Shown: one piece after another, positions 54,840-64,000 of the stretch | How the letters are laid out: each line of letters starts with the position of its first letter | How positions within the stretch are numbered: the first letter of the stretch is position 1 | DNA from: Staphylotrichum longicolle | Taxonomy: Eukaryota > Ascomycota > Sordariomycetes > Sordariales > Chaetomiaceae | DNA: 64,000 nt | Direction of reading: 5' to 3' | Assembly: GCA_019096155.1 (NCBI GenBank) | Contig: JAHCVI010000001.1 | Span: 4,402,001 to 4,466,000 of the forward strand | The notes under the pieces: generated by a model | The model's input: the letters and a program-made list of their open reading frames with translations, nothing else | Told to the model about the DNA's origin: nothing | Databases searched by the model: none | Position numbers and translations under genes: made by a program

Positions 54840-56486
54840 GTCGAACTGGTTGTGGCATACCAGACAGGGCTCTCCTGAACTTTCTCGAAAAAATCCCAGA
54901 TCCATACATGAGACCGCGCCATCGACGGAGGCCCAAGACCAGGTCGGTGCGCCTCGGAATGGGGGACGCGGGACTGGGTCTCGCACCTTCCAGAGCAAGG
55001 AGCCCTGAGGAATTTGCTCTTTCCACATGCCGGCCACATACTGGTGGCCCGACGCCTCCTGAAAAGCCGTTGCAATGCCGGCCATGGCGGCGAGCTTGTC
55101 GGTCGTGAAAGTGAGCGCCGCAGCCGTATAGCCGGCGCCGAAGCCGTCCCAGTGACTCTTCCATTTTGCGACCCCCTTTGGGTCGTCGACTCCCGGCCGG
55201 AATGATGTCCAGTTCTTGTTGAACGGGCCGTGCAAGGTCCCCTTGCGGTATGCCAGGAGGGCAAGTTTGTCCGAGTGATCCTGGAACCCCGAGCTCTCGA
55301 GCCAGAGGCACTTCCCACATTCCCAGGCCAGCTGCGTTTCCCCTAGGTACACGGTCCGTCGGGACAGGTACCTCTCCTGCCAGATCCAGCCTCTCTTGAA
55401 CAGGGGCGGCTGCTCATTGGGGAGGTTGAACATCCTCCACACAACCCGGTTGGACGGTGAGAGATAGACGGTGATGGGCCCCTGGATGGGGTGCATGAGG
55501 TGGATTGTTCGTCGGTAGAGGCCATACACGTTCCGACCTGTGAGACAAACATCTGTTGCGGAGCCGCCCACGGGGGCAAAGTTGATCGTCGCGCTTTGGT
55601 AGACGGTGGCCATGCGGCCGCCCTCCTGCAACCAGTCGTCCCGGCTGTTTTGGATGATACACAGAGTATCGATCCACACGTATCGAATGCCGATGGTTGT
55701 GGCGAGCCTGATCACTTCTCGGAACTTGCGGGCGAGACTGCCGAGCGGGATGACGCTTCGGAAGGACTCGATGTTCGTGGTCTCGAGCTTGAGCATCTGA
55801 GACAAACCCCACACATGGCTCACTGTGGCGTACGAGAGCGAAGCGCGTTCTTCGGCGGTAAACCAGGCAGTGTCGACGAGCTTGAGGGTTCCGTCCTCCT
55901 GGATGTGGATTAGCCGGGTAGGAAGGTCAGTCCCGAAATGTCGGTTACAGGACTCGCCATGGTCCTCCTTGCATCTCGAGAGCCACGCCGCAATGTAAGC
56001 TCCAACCCACAAAGCCGTCAACTCGGAAAACGCCGTCGCATTCTCTGCAGCCCAGCACGGCTTCCGAAACAGTGTCTCTCTTGACATCTCGTGAGGCACC
56101 ATCGGAGGCAGCAGAGGCATTCCTGGATCCGTCACTGACAGCACCAACTCTCCCAGCGCCAAGTCCTCTTCATCGGCGACGATCTTAATCCTCATCGGGT
56201 TTTTCCTGTCCCTTGCTGAAACCGTCAAATTCAGTTGAGTGGCGCCCAATGCCAAGTCGGACAGGTCGTCTTTACGCTGACCCAGAATGAACGAGTCCCG
56301 AATCTCAGACAGGATGATGGAGCATGTGCGACAGGGAAGATTCGATCTCATGATGAGGGCGTCGATGCTCCCTATGCGCTCGGAGGACGACTCCCCAACT
56401 AGTGCCATGATTGCTGATTCGCAGGTTGGGCACTGGCTGTCCCAGGAGGAAGGGGAGAGATCTTGGTTTGTGCCTGCAGTAGCCAT
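54831..56486 (-). CDS. HET-domain protein (heterokaryon incompatibility family)
   Basis: This is a single exon of 551 residues from ATG 56486 (MATAGTNQDLSPSS). The N-terminal 200 residues hold a CxxC pair (CPTCESAI; PCRTCSIIL) typical of this fungal subfamily. The HET domain follows: LSYATVSHVWG, then GIRYVWIDTLCIIQNSRDDW and MATVYQSATINFAP, the three usual blocks. After it come FKRGWIWQERYLSRRTVYLG and a trailing region with TTDKLAAMAGIA and PTWSWASVDG. The end is short: after WSWASVDG relatives often continue for 100 residues or more, whereas this one stops within a short repeat (54824-54839), so the true C-terminus may be lost. HET proteins trigger cell death on non-self recognition; the specificity here is unknown. 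Confidence 0.88.
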   Translation of the reverse strand: MATAGTNQDLSPSSWDSQCPTCESAIMALVGESSSERIGSIDALIMRSNLPCRTCSIILSEIRDSFILGQRKDDLSDLALGATQLNLTVSARDRKNPMRIKIVADEEDLALGELVLSVTDPGMPLLPPMVPHEMSRETLFRKPCWAAENATAFSELTALWVGAYIAAWLSRCKEDHGESCNRHFGTDLPTRLIHIQEDGTLKLVDTAWFTAEERASLSYATVSHVWGLSQMLKLETTNIESFRSVIPLGSLARKFREVIRLATTIGIRYVWIDTLCIIQNSRDDWLQEGGRMATVYQSATINFAPVGGSATDVCLTGRNVYGLYRRTIHLMHPIQGPITVYLSPSNRVVWRMFNLPNEQPPLFKRGWIWQERYLSRRTVYLGETQLAWECGKCLWLESSGFQDHSDKLALLAYRKGTLHGPFNKNWTSFRPGVDDPKGVAKWKSHWDGFGAGYTAAALTFTTDKLAAMAGIATAFQEASGHQYVAGMWKEQIPQGSLLWKVRDPVPRPPFRGAPTWSWASVDGAVSCMDLGFFRESSGEPCLVCHNQFDPN

Positions 56487-56773
56487 GGCTGTGCTTAGGG
56501 TAAGGTACGTAAGTCCGAGCCAAGAAACTTGCAAGGAAAGAGGTGAGCTAAGAAAGATCGAAAGAGCACGTTGAGAGTGGAAAGCCGAGTGAGCTGGGAG
56601 ACTCTGAGGGCATTTATTTGATTGTACTTCGCATCCTCCACGCAATACCTTCAAGACAAGCAAATACATAGTCGCCACGTTCGCAAGGCTTAGGATGGAA
56701 GGGAGCCTAAGGCTTTCCCGCCACATGCAAAGCCCCAAACCATTACTTGTGGCCGCCTCCAGAAACGGGGTAA

Positions 56774-57341
56774 TCAATGGTTCTTGGCGCAGGGCGCCTT
56801 GCAATCAGCCAACCTTGGCTGCATGGCCCTAGCTGGCGCCTGCGTCCCTGTGATGTTGAGTGTCTCGGGGGTCCCGTCCTCACCAGCTCTCGTGGCGCCA
56901 TTCAGTTTGCGCGTGTCCCCGCACTCGAGGAGTTCAAGCACATCTCCGGAGACTGTCAAGAGGAAGTTCGAGGTTGGCGGCCTCAATGCACCTGCGCTCA
57001 GCCGCACAGGGATGGAAATTACGCATCTAGCCGGGAAAGGGGCAGCAAGTAGTACTTTGGCCCAGCGAGGCTCCCTCGACGGGCTGAATACGGAGAGTCC
57101 CGAACGGAGAAGATTCAACGTGTAGGCTAGGGGTTGGGGTAATTTTGAACTGCACATACTCAGCTTCATCAAAAGCTTCACCATCCATTAGACTATAGAT
57201 AAACGACTCCCCTATAAACTCCATAGACCCTTTATCACCCGTGGAATAGCCAAAGACTCGAAACCAGGGTGAGTCAATCTCGAAGCTAGGTTGTATCGAA
57301 GACTCAAAAATGTGAAGTTGACAGGAACGTGAGAAAGACAT
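56774..57341 (-). CDS. possible small two-exon protein, unknown
   Basis: Exon 1 from ATG 57341 reads MSFSRSCQLHIFESS through FGTLRIQPVEGASLG. A GTACTA donor and a GCGCAG acceptor could join it to a second exon (ALRPPTSNFLLTVSGDVLEL) ending at TGA 56774-56776. The two parts look like protein, but there is no known family and the donor is weak. It may be a detached C-terminal piece of a HET-like gene or a spurious prediction. Confidence 0.3.
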
Positions 57342-57894
57342 ACGCTCTTCGAGGCCGGCCGGTGCAAGGAAGACGAGACAGGGGGAGGAGCTCAGCTCAG
57401 CCGGCTGTTTCGTGCGGCGGACATCGCGGCTGTGGCTGACCCCGCACCAGAATGCTGGGCCCTTGTTGATCGAGCCTCAGCCGCAAGCCGAAGCTGCGGC
57501 ATTAAACCGCTCAGAGCGATAGGCTCTAGCTCGCCTACGGCCACTGCTGTGCCACCCAACATCCACGACTGCATCCTGGCAACTAGATCTCCTTGAGTGT
57601 GAGTTACGAGAAGCCTTGTCATGCTAGTCAGAATCTCAACGTCGACGGCGTGGTAGACGGAGCCGGCGAGGCTGCACGACGACGCCCGATGAGCTTCGAC
57701 CATTTCTTCCACGACTTCTGCGTCATGATGGGTCCGAATGAATCCGCGAGGCATCCTTTGCCTCGATGACGAAGAAGAATATACAAAGTGGCTTTGCAGG
57801 TGCTGGCCTTGTATTGTACGAACCAGAGAGGGTGCTTTCAAAACTGGATATAAAGCTTCGGACACCAACACCCAGAACTCACGCGCTAGCACCC
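57342..57894. other. unassigned stretch
   Basis: A 194-codon leftward frame (57976-57392) covers most of it. It has no domain, runs into the transposase relic on the opposite strand and has the look of a chance frame in GC-rich DNA. No gene is called. Confidence 0.35.
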
Positions 57895-58330
57895 CACAAC
57901 CTTGGGTATTCCAGACACTACGCAACCCCCCAAAAGCCAACTCACAGTCAACACTCATCAAAACTTGTATTACCAACCATCAAACAGCTCACCAACTTCG
58001 GTGTTGGCTGCTATGGATCAGCTTACCAAGGGTACGATGGCTGTAATGCACCAGGTGGCCCTCCTTCAGGCAGAGGTCTCTTCGCTCCGCAAGGCCAACG
58101 AGGCACTAAGCAAGCGCTGGAGCGCCAAAAGCACATGTGTGCGGCTTGGGGGATCACTTGTGGTACAGGATGCATATAATCTACTAGATCAGAAGGCCGT
58201 AGATGGGGAGGGAGTGCAAGAAACGCAGCCGGATAGTGGTGGTGCTAGGGGGAGTCGTACGAAGGTTCGGCGCTGTAGCGTGTTCGGCTCGCTTGTATAT
58301 TCGCGTATAAAGTCCGTGAATAAGTGTTTA
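57895..58330 (+). mobile_element. pogo/Fot1-type DDE transposase C-terminal relic
   Basis: QPWVFQTLRNPPKANSQSTL reads in one frame, and NSSPTSVLAAMDQLTKGT with VALLQAEVSSLRKANEALS, KRWSAKSTCVRLGGSLVV and DAYNLLDQKAVDGEG in the next. This order is characteristic of the region after the DDE core in fungal Tc1/mariner-pogo (Fot1-like) transposases: a coiled segment, a basic patch and a zinc-knuckle end. The knuckle (RRCSVFG...) is no longer intact, and a frameshift sits near 57975. The DNA-binding and DDE parts are absent, so this is a truncated dead copy. No terminal repeats were found. Confidence 0.65.
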
Positions 58331-58857
58331 CCCAGGCTCCGAAGCGCTGAACCCGTGGCCGAGCCGAACTCGTCTCACCTGCTTCCCACTCTGCCCATCG
58401 CCCCCGTCCGGCTCTGCTTCTCCTGCGTCACTCAGGCACCCGCCCAGGGCTCGGGCACGGGTTGCCGAATTGATAGAGGGAAGGAGAGTTGCAAAAATTC
58501 GATCCGGGCGTCGCATCTCGTCATGACCAGCGCATCAATGACCTACCTTAGCCCCGAGGCTCAGATTTTCGCACGCGAGCTTGCCGCCATACAAGATGTC
58601 AAGGCGGCCAAGAATCCAGAGCCAGGGTCGATGCCGCACTCCGCACTGCCCATCGTGGCCTTGGCCAGAGCGAGTATGGGTACTGCGAGACAGTTCCTCC
58701 CTGCCGGCGTCATTCATCTGGCTTTTCGGTTCGGGCCTATAGTGGGGGAGAACGGCGCTGCTATATCGGTTGGCCGGTTTCTGACTTGTTTTTCTCGCAT
58801 GCCCCTGACTTGACATAGTTGGAATTTCTGCTGATTATTGAGTTCTGCCATGTAGTA
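58331..58857. other. unassigned stretch between two relics
   Basis: The plus-strand frame that carries the transposase tail stays open to 58813, but its composition (SPEAQIFARELAAIQDVK and neighbours) shows no recognised family. It may be flanking element DNA. Confidence 0.35.
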
Positions 58858-60274
58858 CGTGCAAGGGTGCCCTGACCACTCCGCGTGAGCATCCCAACAT
58901 TGCCTTTGACGGCGTTGACGCACTGGTCTGTGGCCGTCCGCGCAACGATCTGGAGGTCATTGAGAAGATAGCTACGAGCCCCGAGCGCCAGCGGAAGATC
59001 TGCAGTCTCTTCCAGAGGCGGGCGAAAACCCCGACTCTGGCGGTCACCAAGCAAGTCTGCGGAGGCTTGTTTGCTGGCTCGGACCCGTCGTGGACAGCAG
59101 CCGAGACATGATGTCATCTCGCGAATTGCGGGCGAGTGTGCACGAAGCCGCGGCCCGCATTGTATCAACTCTCTGCCCGGCTGTTGACGAAACGGTTGGC
59201 AAGCAGATCGGCCTCACAGCAGACGTCCTGTGCGATAAGTCCACCAACCTCGAGTGGAGCTATCTCAACCACTGCCAGAAGCTCTGCAACAAGCTCCTCC
59301 GCCCAGACCTATTCCGTACCGTCTATCCCGGGTCTGGGCCTGCAGGACCGCCGTCCGATACCGAACTACACTCCCAGGAGCAAGCCCCTCAGCGGTAGTA
59401 CCTCCACTCGTTTGCCGCTATATCCACCTTTCCCTTTCTCAACGATGGCGACAACCGCGGCCGCAATCACGGCCACGACGACGACGTCGCCCTGGAAAAA
59501 GCCGCCGTAGCAAGCCTCCGCCGCTCCGACATCGGCGCTTACATGACCTCCTTGCACTATACCGCTGACTTGATCACGTTTGCCCTCGGCCGCAAGTTGA
59601 CGCTCTCGTCGGTAGACGCAGCGGCATGCCCGAGACTGTGGGGCCTACTGCAAGCACGACGAGCCGCGCCTCTACTCGGAGGGGCAGCTGCGCAACCCCG
59701 TGATTCGTATGTCAGACCACTTGCTGGACAACCCCTTCACAGCTATGGTGGTTCTGAATCTGCATCTCAGCCGGCCACGGGGTGTCTACATCGACGAGAG
59801 CGGCCGTCCCTGGGCCGCGGCAGCGGTCGACGGGGGAGATTTTGAGCTCCGCCGGCGCTGGGCTGAGAACTGCATTCACGTCTTCACCGCCATGGATGTG
59901 TTTCTCTCCTTTACGCGCTGCGTCAGCCACGCAGAAATGGCGATCTCCCGGGTCGAGGGCACGGCCGGGAGCGTCTCAGCCACATAGATGGGCGGTTCGT
60001 ATGCGACGACACGAAACCCATGACGAGGGAGGAGCGGAAGCTCAATGTGCTTCGTGATATAGCCCGCCTCGCGAGAAGCGAGGAGTCAGATCCGGGCAAA
60101 TACGACGAGCTTCACTTACGGCCTGATCATTTGACGCATACATGGGACATGGATCCGCTGGCGCCACCGCCGCACACCATCAGGCGGCGGATTGTGAGCA
60201 GGATGAGGCTGGCTACCTCAACTAACAGCATTGCGTGGAAACAATGTACCTGCGTACTGCTCCAAGGCAGATGA
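58858..60274 (+). pseudogene. multiply frameshifted relic of an unknown fungal gene
   Basis: Protein-like blocks follow each other on the plus strand in changing frames: HPNIAFDGVDALVCGRP and LEVIEKIATSPERQRKICSL (58880-59030); RELRASVHEAAARIVSTLCP and LEWSYLNHCQKLCNKLLRPD (59110-59320); MTSLHYTADLITFALGRKL (59543-59600); then DEPRLYSEGQLRNPVIRM, HLSRPRGVYIDESGRPWA and RRRWAENCIHVFTAMDVFLS (59650-59930); and KLNVLRDIARLARSEES with DELHLRPDHLTHTWDMDPL (60026-60170). At least four frame changes are not explained by introns. The order and conservation indicate one former gene. I cannot name it. Confidence 0.55.
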
Positions 60275-61166
60275 AGAACTGGAAGAGACGAGGAGGGCTT
60301 GTCGAATGGAGCAGGTTTCTGAGGAACCGGAAGAATGAATGGCGAACTGGTTGTTGGAACAGGGCAATGGATGACTTGTAACCAGGAGGGCCGGGGAATC
60401 GATCTGCTAGTGACGGAACAGGGGATAGATGAGAACAATCATTCTCGGCAAACTTTGGATCCAGGCAAAGCGGGCATGTTTTCCAGGCTCAGGTTGCAAC
60501 ACCGCGTCGATCATTTGCGCGCTACTGCGCCCATTGGTTTGCCTGCCGCTTCTGCATCGCCTTCGTCGCATGAGCATAGGCTGTCATCCCCTCAGAAGGT
60601 CGACCTGTAACACACATTGCCATCGAATCAATTGCTTTCCAGTCTGACGTCGAGCTTCACATAGCATTACCATTGACCATCCCCAGCCATTACAGTACGC
60701 CTTGCCAACACTTTCCAATGTACAAGAAAGCGACTCAAGTTTTGTTCATTCACATTCACATTGCCAGCTCACAAATATCATGGTTAGCTGTTTACAACTT
60801 GCTTACCCAGAGTACTACTCGGACTTCGATTCGGAAGGATCCGAGGCTCCTCTTCAGATATGGTTCATCCCGCTCCAATGCATGCATCCGGGGGGGTGAC
60901 CAAGTCGCTTAGAACTTGCTCATCGGGTACACCATGGCATCTTACACAGCACCAATCAGAAAGAGCTCAACCTCGGTCTTTGGGAAAAGTGCTCGCGCAC
61001 TAGTACAGACTCGGCCCATCAACTGACCATGTGGATAGGGGAAGTGGGATAAATAAGTCCTTCAACTTGGTCAAGGGTTCGACTCTCTGTCGTTGGATTT
61101 TCTATCCGTGAGCCTTGCCTTGTCACCTTTGTTTCTCTGTTTTCATATTTTCCCAATCTGTTGACC
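60275..61166. other. intergenic, 0.9 kb
   Basis: This is upstream DNA of the tannase-like esterase. A 39-codon frame at 60780-60899 begins with a fair ATG context but has no domain. Nothing else is seen. Confidence 0.45.
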
Positions 61167-62890
61167 ATGTCGACGCTATTAGGCTCAAGATGTGTTCCAG
61201 CAACGTTTCAAAATCTCTCCTTGGTTTGTGCCGAGATTGTGTCTCTGTCGGCGACGCTTGTGACCAACTACAGCACTTCGGTTCCTGCGATAGATCGTTT
61301 CACCCAGCCTCCTGTCGAGGTGCAAAACGCCACCTTTTGCAACATCACCGTGTCGTACACCCATCCGGGACAGAATGATGCCCTTGTGGTCGAGGCCTGG
61401 CTTCCAGCGACCGGGTGGAATCACCGTCTTCAGGCTGTCGGCGGCGGTGGCTTCGTCGCCGGGCGCTCTGTTCCCGCTTACAGTGCCATGAGCGGAGCGG
61501 TTGCTGACGGGTATGCGACTGTCACGACCGATGCGGGACTCAGCACAGCCCCGGATCCAACAACATGGGCTTTGCTGAGTCCTGGGAACGTCAATCTCTA
61601 TGATCTGCAGAACCTCGCGTCTGTGTCGCTGGAGGACGAGGTACGTCCACAGGTGCTTTTTCGTCCAGCGTTTCAGCTCATGTCATGCATGAATGGCGTT
61701 CTCACGATGTGATGAGCTAGGCAATCATCGCAAAGTCAATCATCAAATCGTACTATGGCCAACCTCCCGCCTTCTCTTACTGGAACGGATGCTCACAAGG
61801 CGGTCGCCAAGGCCTCATGCTTGCTCAGCGGTATCCTACTGCCTACGATGGGATTGCGGCAGGAGCTCCGGCGCTGCATTGGAACGATCTATTTCCTAGC
61901 ATGCAGTGGCCGCAGCAGTTCATGGCCATGTTGGGCAAATATCCTCATGCATGCGAGCTCGGCGCCATTACCGCCGAGGCTATTTCGGCCTGCGATAAGC
62001 TGGACGGGGTCGTCGACGGTGTCATTAGCGATGTGGATGGCTGCTTGCGCGCCTTTGACCCGTTCAAGATGGTTGGCCGAGCCTCTCGCTGCGCCGAGGA
62101 GAATCGAACACTGGAGATCAGCTCGACTGCGGCTGCTGTCGTCAACGCAACCTGGCGGGGAATCCGCAACGCCAAAGGAGCGCAGCTCTGGCCAGGCTTG
62201 AACCCCGGCACTGACCTGACCGCTGGGGTTGCCATCACGAACTGCAGTGGAACTTGCGTCGGCGTGCAGCTGCCGATAAGCACGCAGTGGCTCTCGCTGT
62301 TTGTTGCGCGGGATCCGAGGATCGACCTGTCCAGGTTGAGCCATGGCGCATTCGACTGGCTGGTTCACCAGGGGAAACAGAGATATGGCTCTGTCATTGG
62401 CACTGACGATGCTGACCTGTCCGCCTTTCGACAAGCCGGCGGCAAACTGGTCACTTTTCACGGTCTTGTACGTATTGTCCACTTGTTTTTGAAGTCATCG
62501 TCCAGATGCTGGTAAATGTTCTGACAGAAAAGCCAGATCGACCAGCTAGTCCCTTCCAAAGGCATCGAAAAGTACTACAATGAGGTTTCGGCGCTTCTCC
62601 CAAACGTGCATGACTTCTATCGTCACTTTGAGATTCCTGGTATGGGCCACTGTCTTTTGGCAGGTCCCAGCGGCGGCCCTCTCAGCCTGTTTGATCAGTT
62701 ACGGGCGTGGGTCGAAAACGGGACGCGCCCAGAACAATCACCTGTCCAGATCAAAGACCTGCAGGGAAATCTGCAACACCGCATCTTGTGTCCATACCCG
62801 CAAAAGCCTGTCTTTGACAAGAGGTGCAGAGCCGTCGCTGAAGCACGATGTTGGTCCTGCAGTCGTCGTGCCGCCGGGTCTGCGCTGTAG
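61167..62890 (+). CDS. tannase/feruloyl-esterase family enzyme
   Basis: Three exons (61167-61640, 61721-62467, 62537-62890) give 524 residues. The N-terminus (MSTLLGSRCVPATFQNLSLV) lacks a convincing signal peptide, which is unusual for this normally secreted family. The alpha/beta-hydrolase core has GWNHRLQAVGGGGFVAG, the nucleophile elbow CSQGGRQGL with the CS-D-HC type Cys, a Ca-loop region DKLDGVVDGVISD, the acid IDQLVPSKG and the base GMGHC. All three catalytic residues and the paired Cys residues are present, and the tail ends in the expected Cys-Trp pattern (ARCWSC). The enzyme would release hydroxycinnamates or gallate from plant polymers, consistent with the xylanase nearby. Exact specificity is undetermined. 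An alternative start upstream with a signal exon is possible, but I did not see one. Confidence 0.9.
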
Positions 62891-63516
62891 GGAGAGTACT
62901 TACCAGGAGTCATCATGATCCCGCGCGGAATCTCCTAAGGGTTTAAGCATTGGGTTTCTATAGGGAAATTTCAGGCTCGTGTGCAGAAAATTCAACTCTT
63001 CATATCGCCGCTCCGGCTTGAAAATCTCTTGAGAAGGGTCACAGCAGGGATGTGTCCTGATTCATCGATTCGGCGTACAGGGGGGCAGGCGTCGCGCAAG
63101 ATACTCGTCATGGAGAGAGTGTGTTAAGATCAGCTCAGTGAGCGCCCAACCTTCAGCGCATGCAGCTTCCAAAAAGGGTTCCGCGTACTGAGGGTTCGTG
63201 CTCAGCAACGCTGAACCGAGAATTTCGCGGCATAATCCCGAGCAGCGCCAGAATATGAGATGAAAAACTAACCAACCACGAGTCGCGCCTTGAAATAGCT
63301 CGGCCCCTCACAGAGCCAACAGACCCTGTGCCCCTGGAATTGCAGTTGGGAAGACGAAACATTGGCAGGAGGGGCGGGCCTGTCCACCACTAGCTCTGCG
63401 TACCTAGGAGCCGCTGCGACGTCGGGACTTTGCTCAAAGCTTCTCTCCGTTCAGTACTCAACCCACATCATCACAAAATCAGACTCAAGGATTTTTGTCA
63501 CTAGACGTTGCCGATC
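62891..63516. other. intergenic, 0.6 kb
   Basis: This lies between the esterase stop and the next rightward gene. No coding frame with support; presumably it contains the promoter of the APH-like gene. Confidence 0.45.
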
Positions 63517-64000
63517 ATGTCAGTGGACCAACTTACGCACAGATCCGACTTCGATGGCATCGAGTGGGTGCGGGATGGCATCTGGGGCTCGGAGCCCTGC
63601 TGGACCATTGAACCCGATGAAGAAGCCATCAAGCAGACTGTGGCGTCTTCGTTGAACTTCAACACGATCCCCTGTCATATCGAATTCCTTGCTCAAGGCG
63701 CATTCAACAAGGTTTACATCGTCACACTGGCTCAGAAGGAGCTCATCGCCCGTGTCACCTTGCCAGTCGATCCCAGATGGAAAACACTCAGTGAGGTGGC
63801 CACTCTGAAATGGGTCCGTGACAACACAACCTTGCCAGTCCCCGAGGTCATTTCATACCAGGCAAATAGCAGCAGTGCGGTCGGGTTCGAGTGGATCGTC
63901 ATGTCAAAGATGCCCGGCGTATCACTGGGCGATCGATGGCGGGACGTTGGTTTTTTAGCCAAGGCAGAGATTGTCCGCCGGCTCGCCTTGTTCTGCTCCG
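63517..64000 (+). CDS. APH-family kinase-like protein, N-terminal part
   Basis: From ATG 63517 the frame (MSVDQLTHRSDFDGIEW) is open to the window edge, 161 codons. The N-lobe of the aminoglycoside-phosphotransferase/choline-kinase fold is visible: IEFLAQGAFNKVYIV (glycine loop), LIARVTLPVDPRWK with the candidate ATP-binding Arg/Lys, EVATLKWVRDNTTLPVPEVI and WIVMSKMPGVSLGDRW (hinge). The catalytic loop (HxDxxxxN) lies beyond the window. Fungal genomes carry many such genes; few have known substrates, and antibiotic resistance is not implied. Confidence 0.85.
   Translation, partial: MSVDQLTHRSDFDGIEWVRDGIWGSEPCWTIEPDEEAIKQTVASSLNFNTIPCHIEFLAQGAFNKVYIVTLAQKELIARVTLPVDPRWKTLSEVATLKWVRDNTTLPVPEVISYQANSSSAVGFEWIVMSKMPGVSLGDRWRDVGFLAKAEIVRRLALFCS

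Noticed and set aside
57392..57976. 194-codon leftward frame
   Set aside because: It has no recognisable domain and overlaps the transposase relic on the other strand.
60780..60899. 39-codon frame upstream of the esterase
   Set aside because: Possible upstream ORF, but too short and without similarity to anything I know.
1..64000. CRISPR arrays, operons, riboswitches
   Set aside because: These were looked for, but the window is fungal nuclear DNA and shows none.

Overview
The window is nuclear DNA of a filamentous ascomycete (Pezizomycotina). The genes carry many short introns (about 45-80 bp, GT...CTRAC...AG). The gene content is typical of the group: Zn2Cys6 factor, HET-domain protein, 2EXR protein, SAT4-type rhodopsin-like membrane protein, LysM proteins, GH18 and GH11 enzymes, and a QDE-1-type RNA-dependent RNA polymerase. 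The intron-containing tRNA-Asp genes and the GH11-CBM1 architecture make Sordariomycetes (perhaps Sordariales/Chaetomiaceae) my best guess, but this is inference. Nothing is organised in operons; pairs of genes share promoters instead.

Layout. 0.7-3.2 kb: a broken AAA-ATPase gene. 3.9-6.4 kb: two tRNA-Asp(GTC) genes flanking an Fe(II)/2-oxoglutarate dioxygenase. 6.5-7.8 kb: rhodopsin-like membrane protein. 8.9-10.7 kb: secreted Ser/Thr-rich protein. 10.8-12.0 kb: M14 carboxypeptidase with one internal stop. 12.3-20.3 kb: a Zn2Cys6 regulator diverging from an RdRP. 21.9-23.8 kb: secreted GMC oxidoreductase. 24.2-26.7 kb: two membrane-protein genes, one with a stop right after its signal peptide. 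27.1-29.1 kb: two divergent DUF985 cupins, one secreted and one cytosolic. 29.7-31.0 kb: polytopic membrane protein.

32.3-44.0 kb is a chitin-centred cluster of two divergent gene pairs. A killer-toxin-like GH18/CBM18 chitinase diverges from a multi-LysM protein, and a Cys-containing secreted protein of unknown function diverges from a second multi-LysM protein. This is the most coherent candidate for a working system in the window: the chitinase cuts chitin, the LysM proteins bind it, and the fourth protein has an unknown role.

44-49 kb has a 2EXR protein, a gene-poor 3.5 kb stretch and a haem-degrading-domain (UPF0303-like) protein. 50.3-60.3 kb is disturbed. A GH11-CBM1 xylanase gene is split by ten perfect CCCTAA telomere hexamers plus a 603-base assembly gap. 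More CCCTAA tracts and low-complexity DNA lie at 54.2-54.6 kb, followed by a HET gene, a pogo/Fot1-type transposase relic and a multiply frameshifted pseudogene. 61.2-62.9 kb encodes a tannase/feruloyl esterase, and the window ends inside an APH-family kinase-like gene.

Several otherwise recognisable genes are broken (AAA ATPase, carboxypeptidase, small membrane protein, xylanase). Either this genome carries real gene decay or the assembly has residual errors; the sequence alone cannot decide. Exon boundaries were inferred by eye from splice signals and reading-frame continuity.
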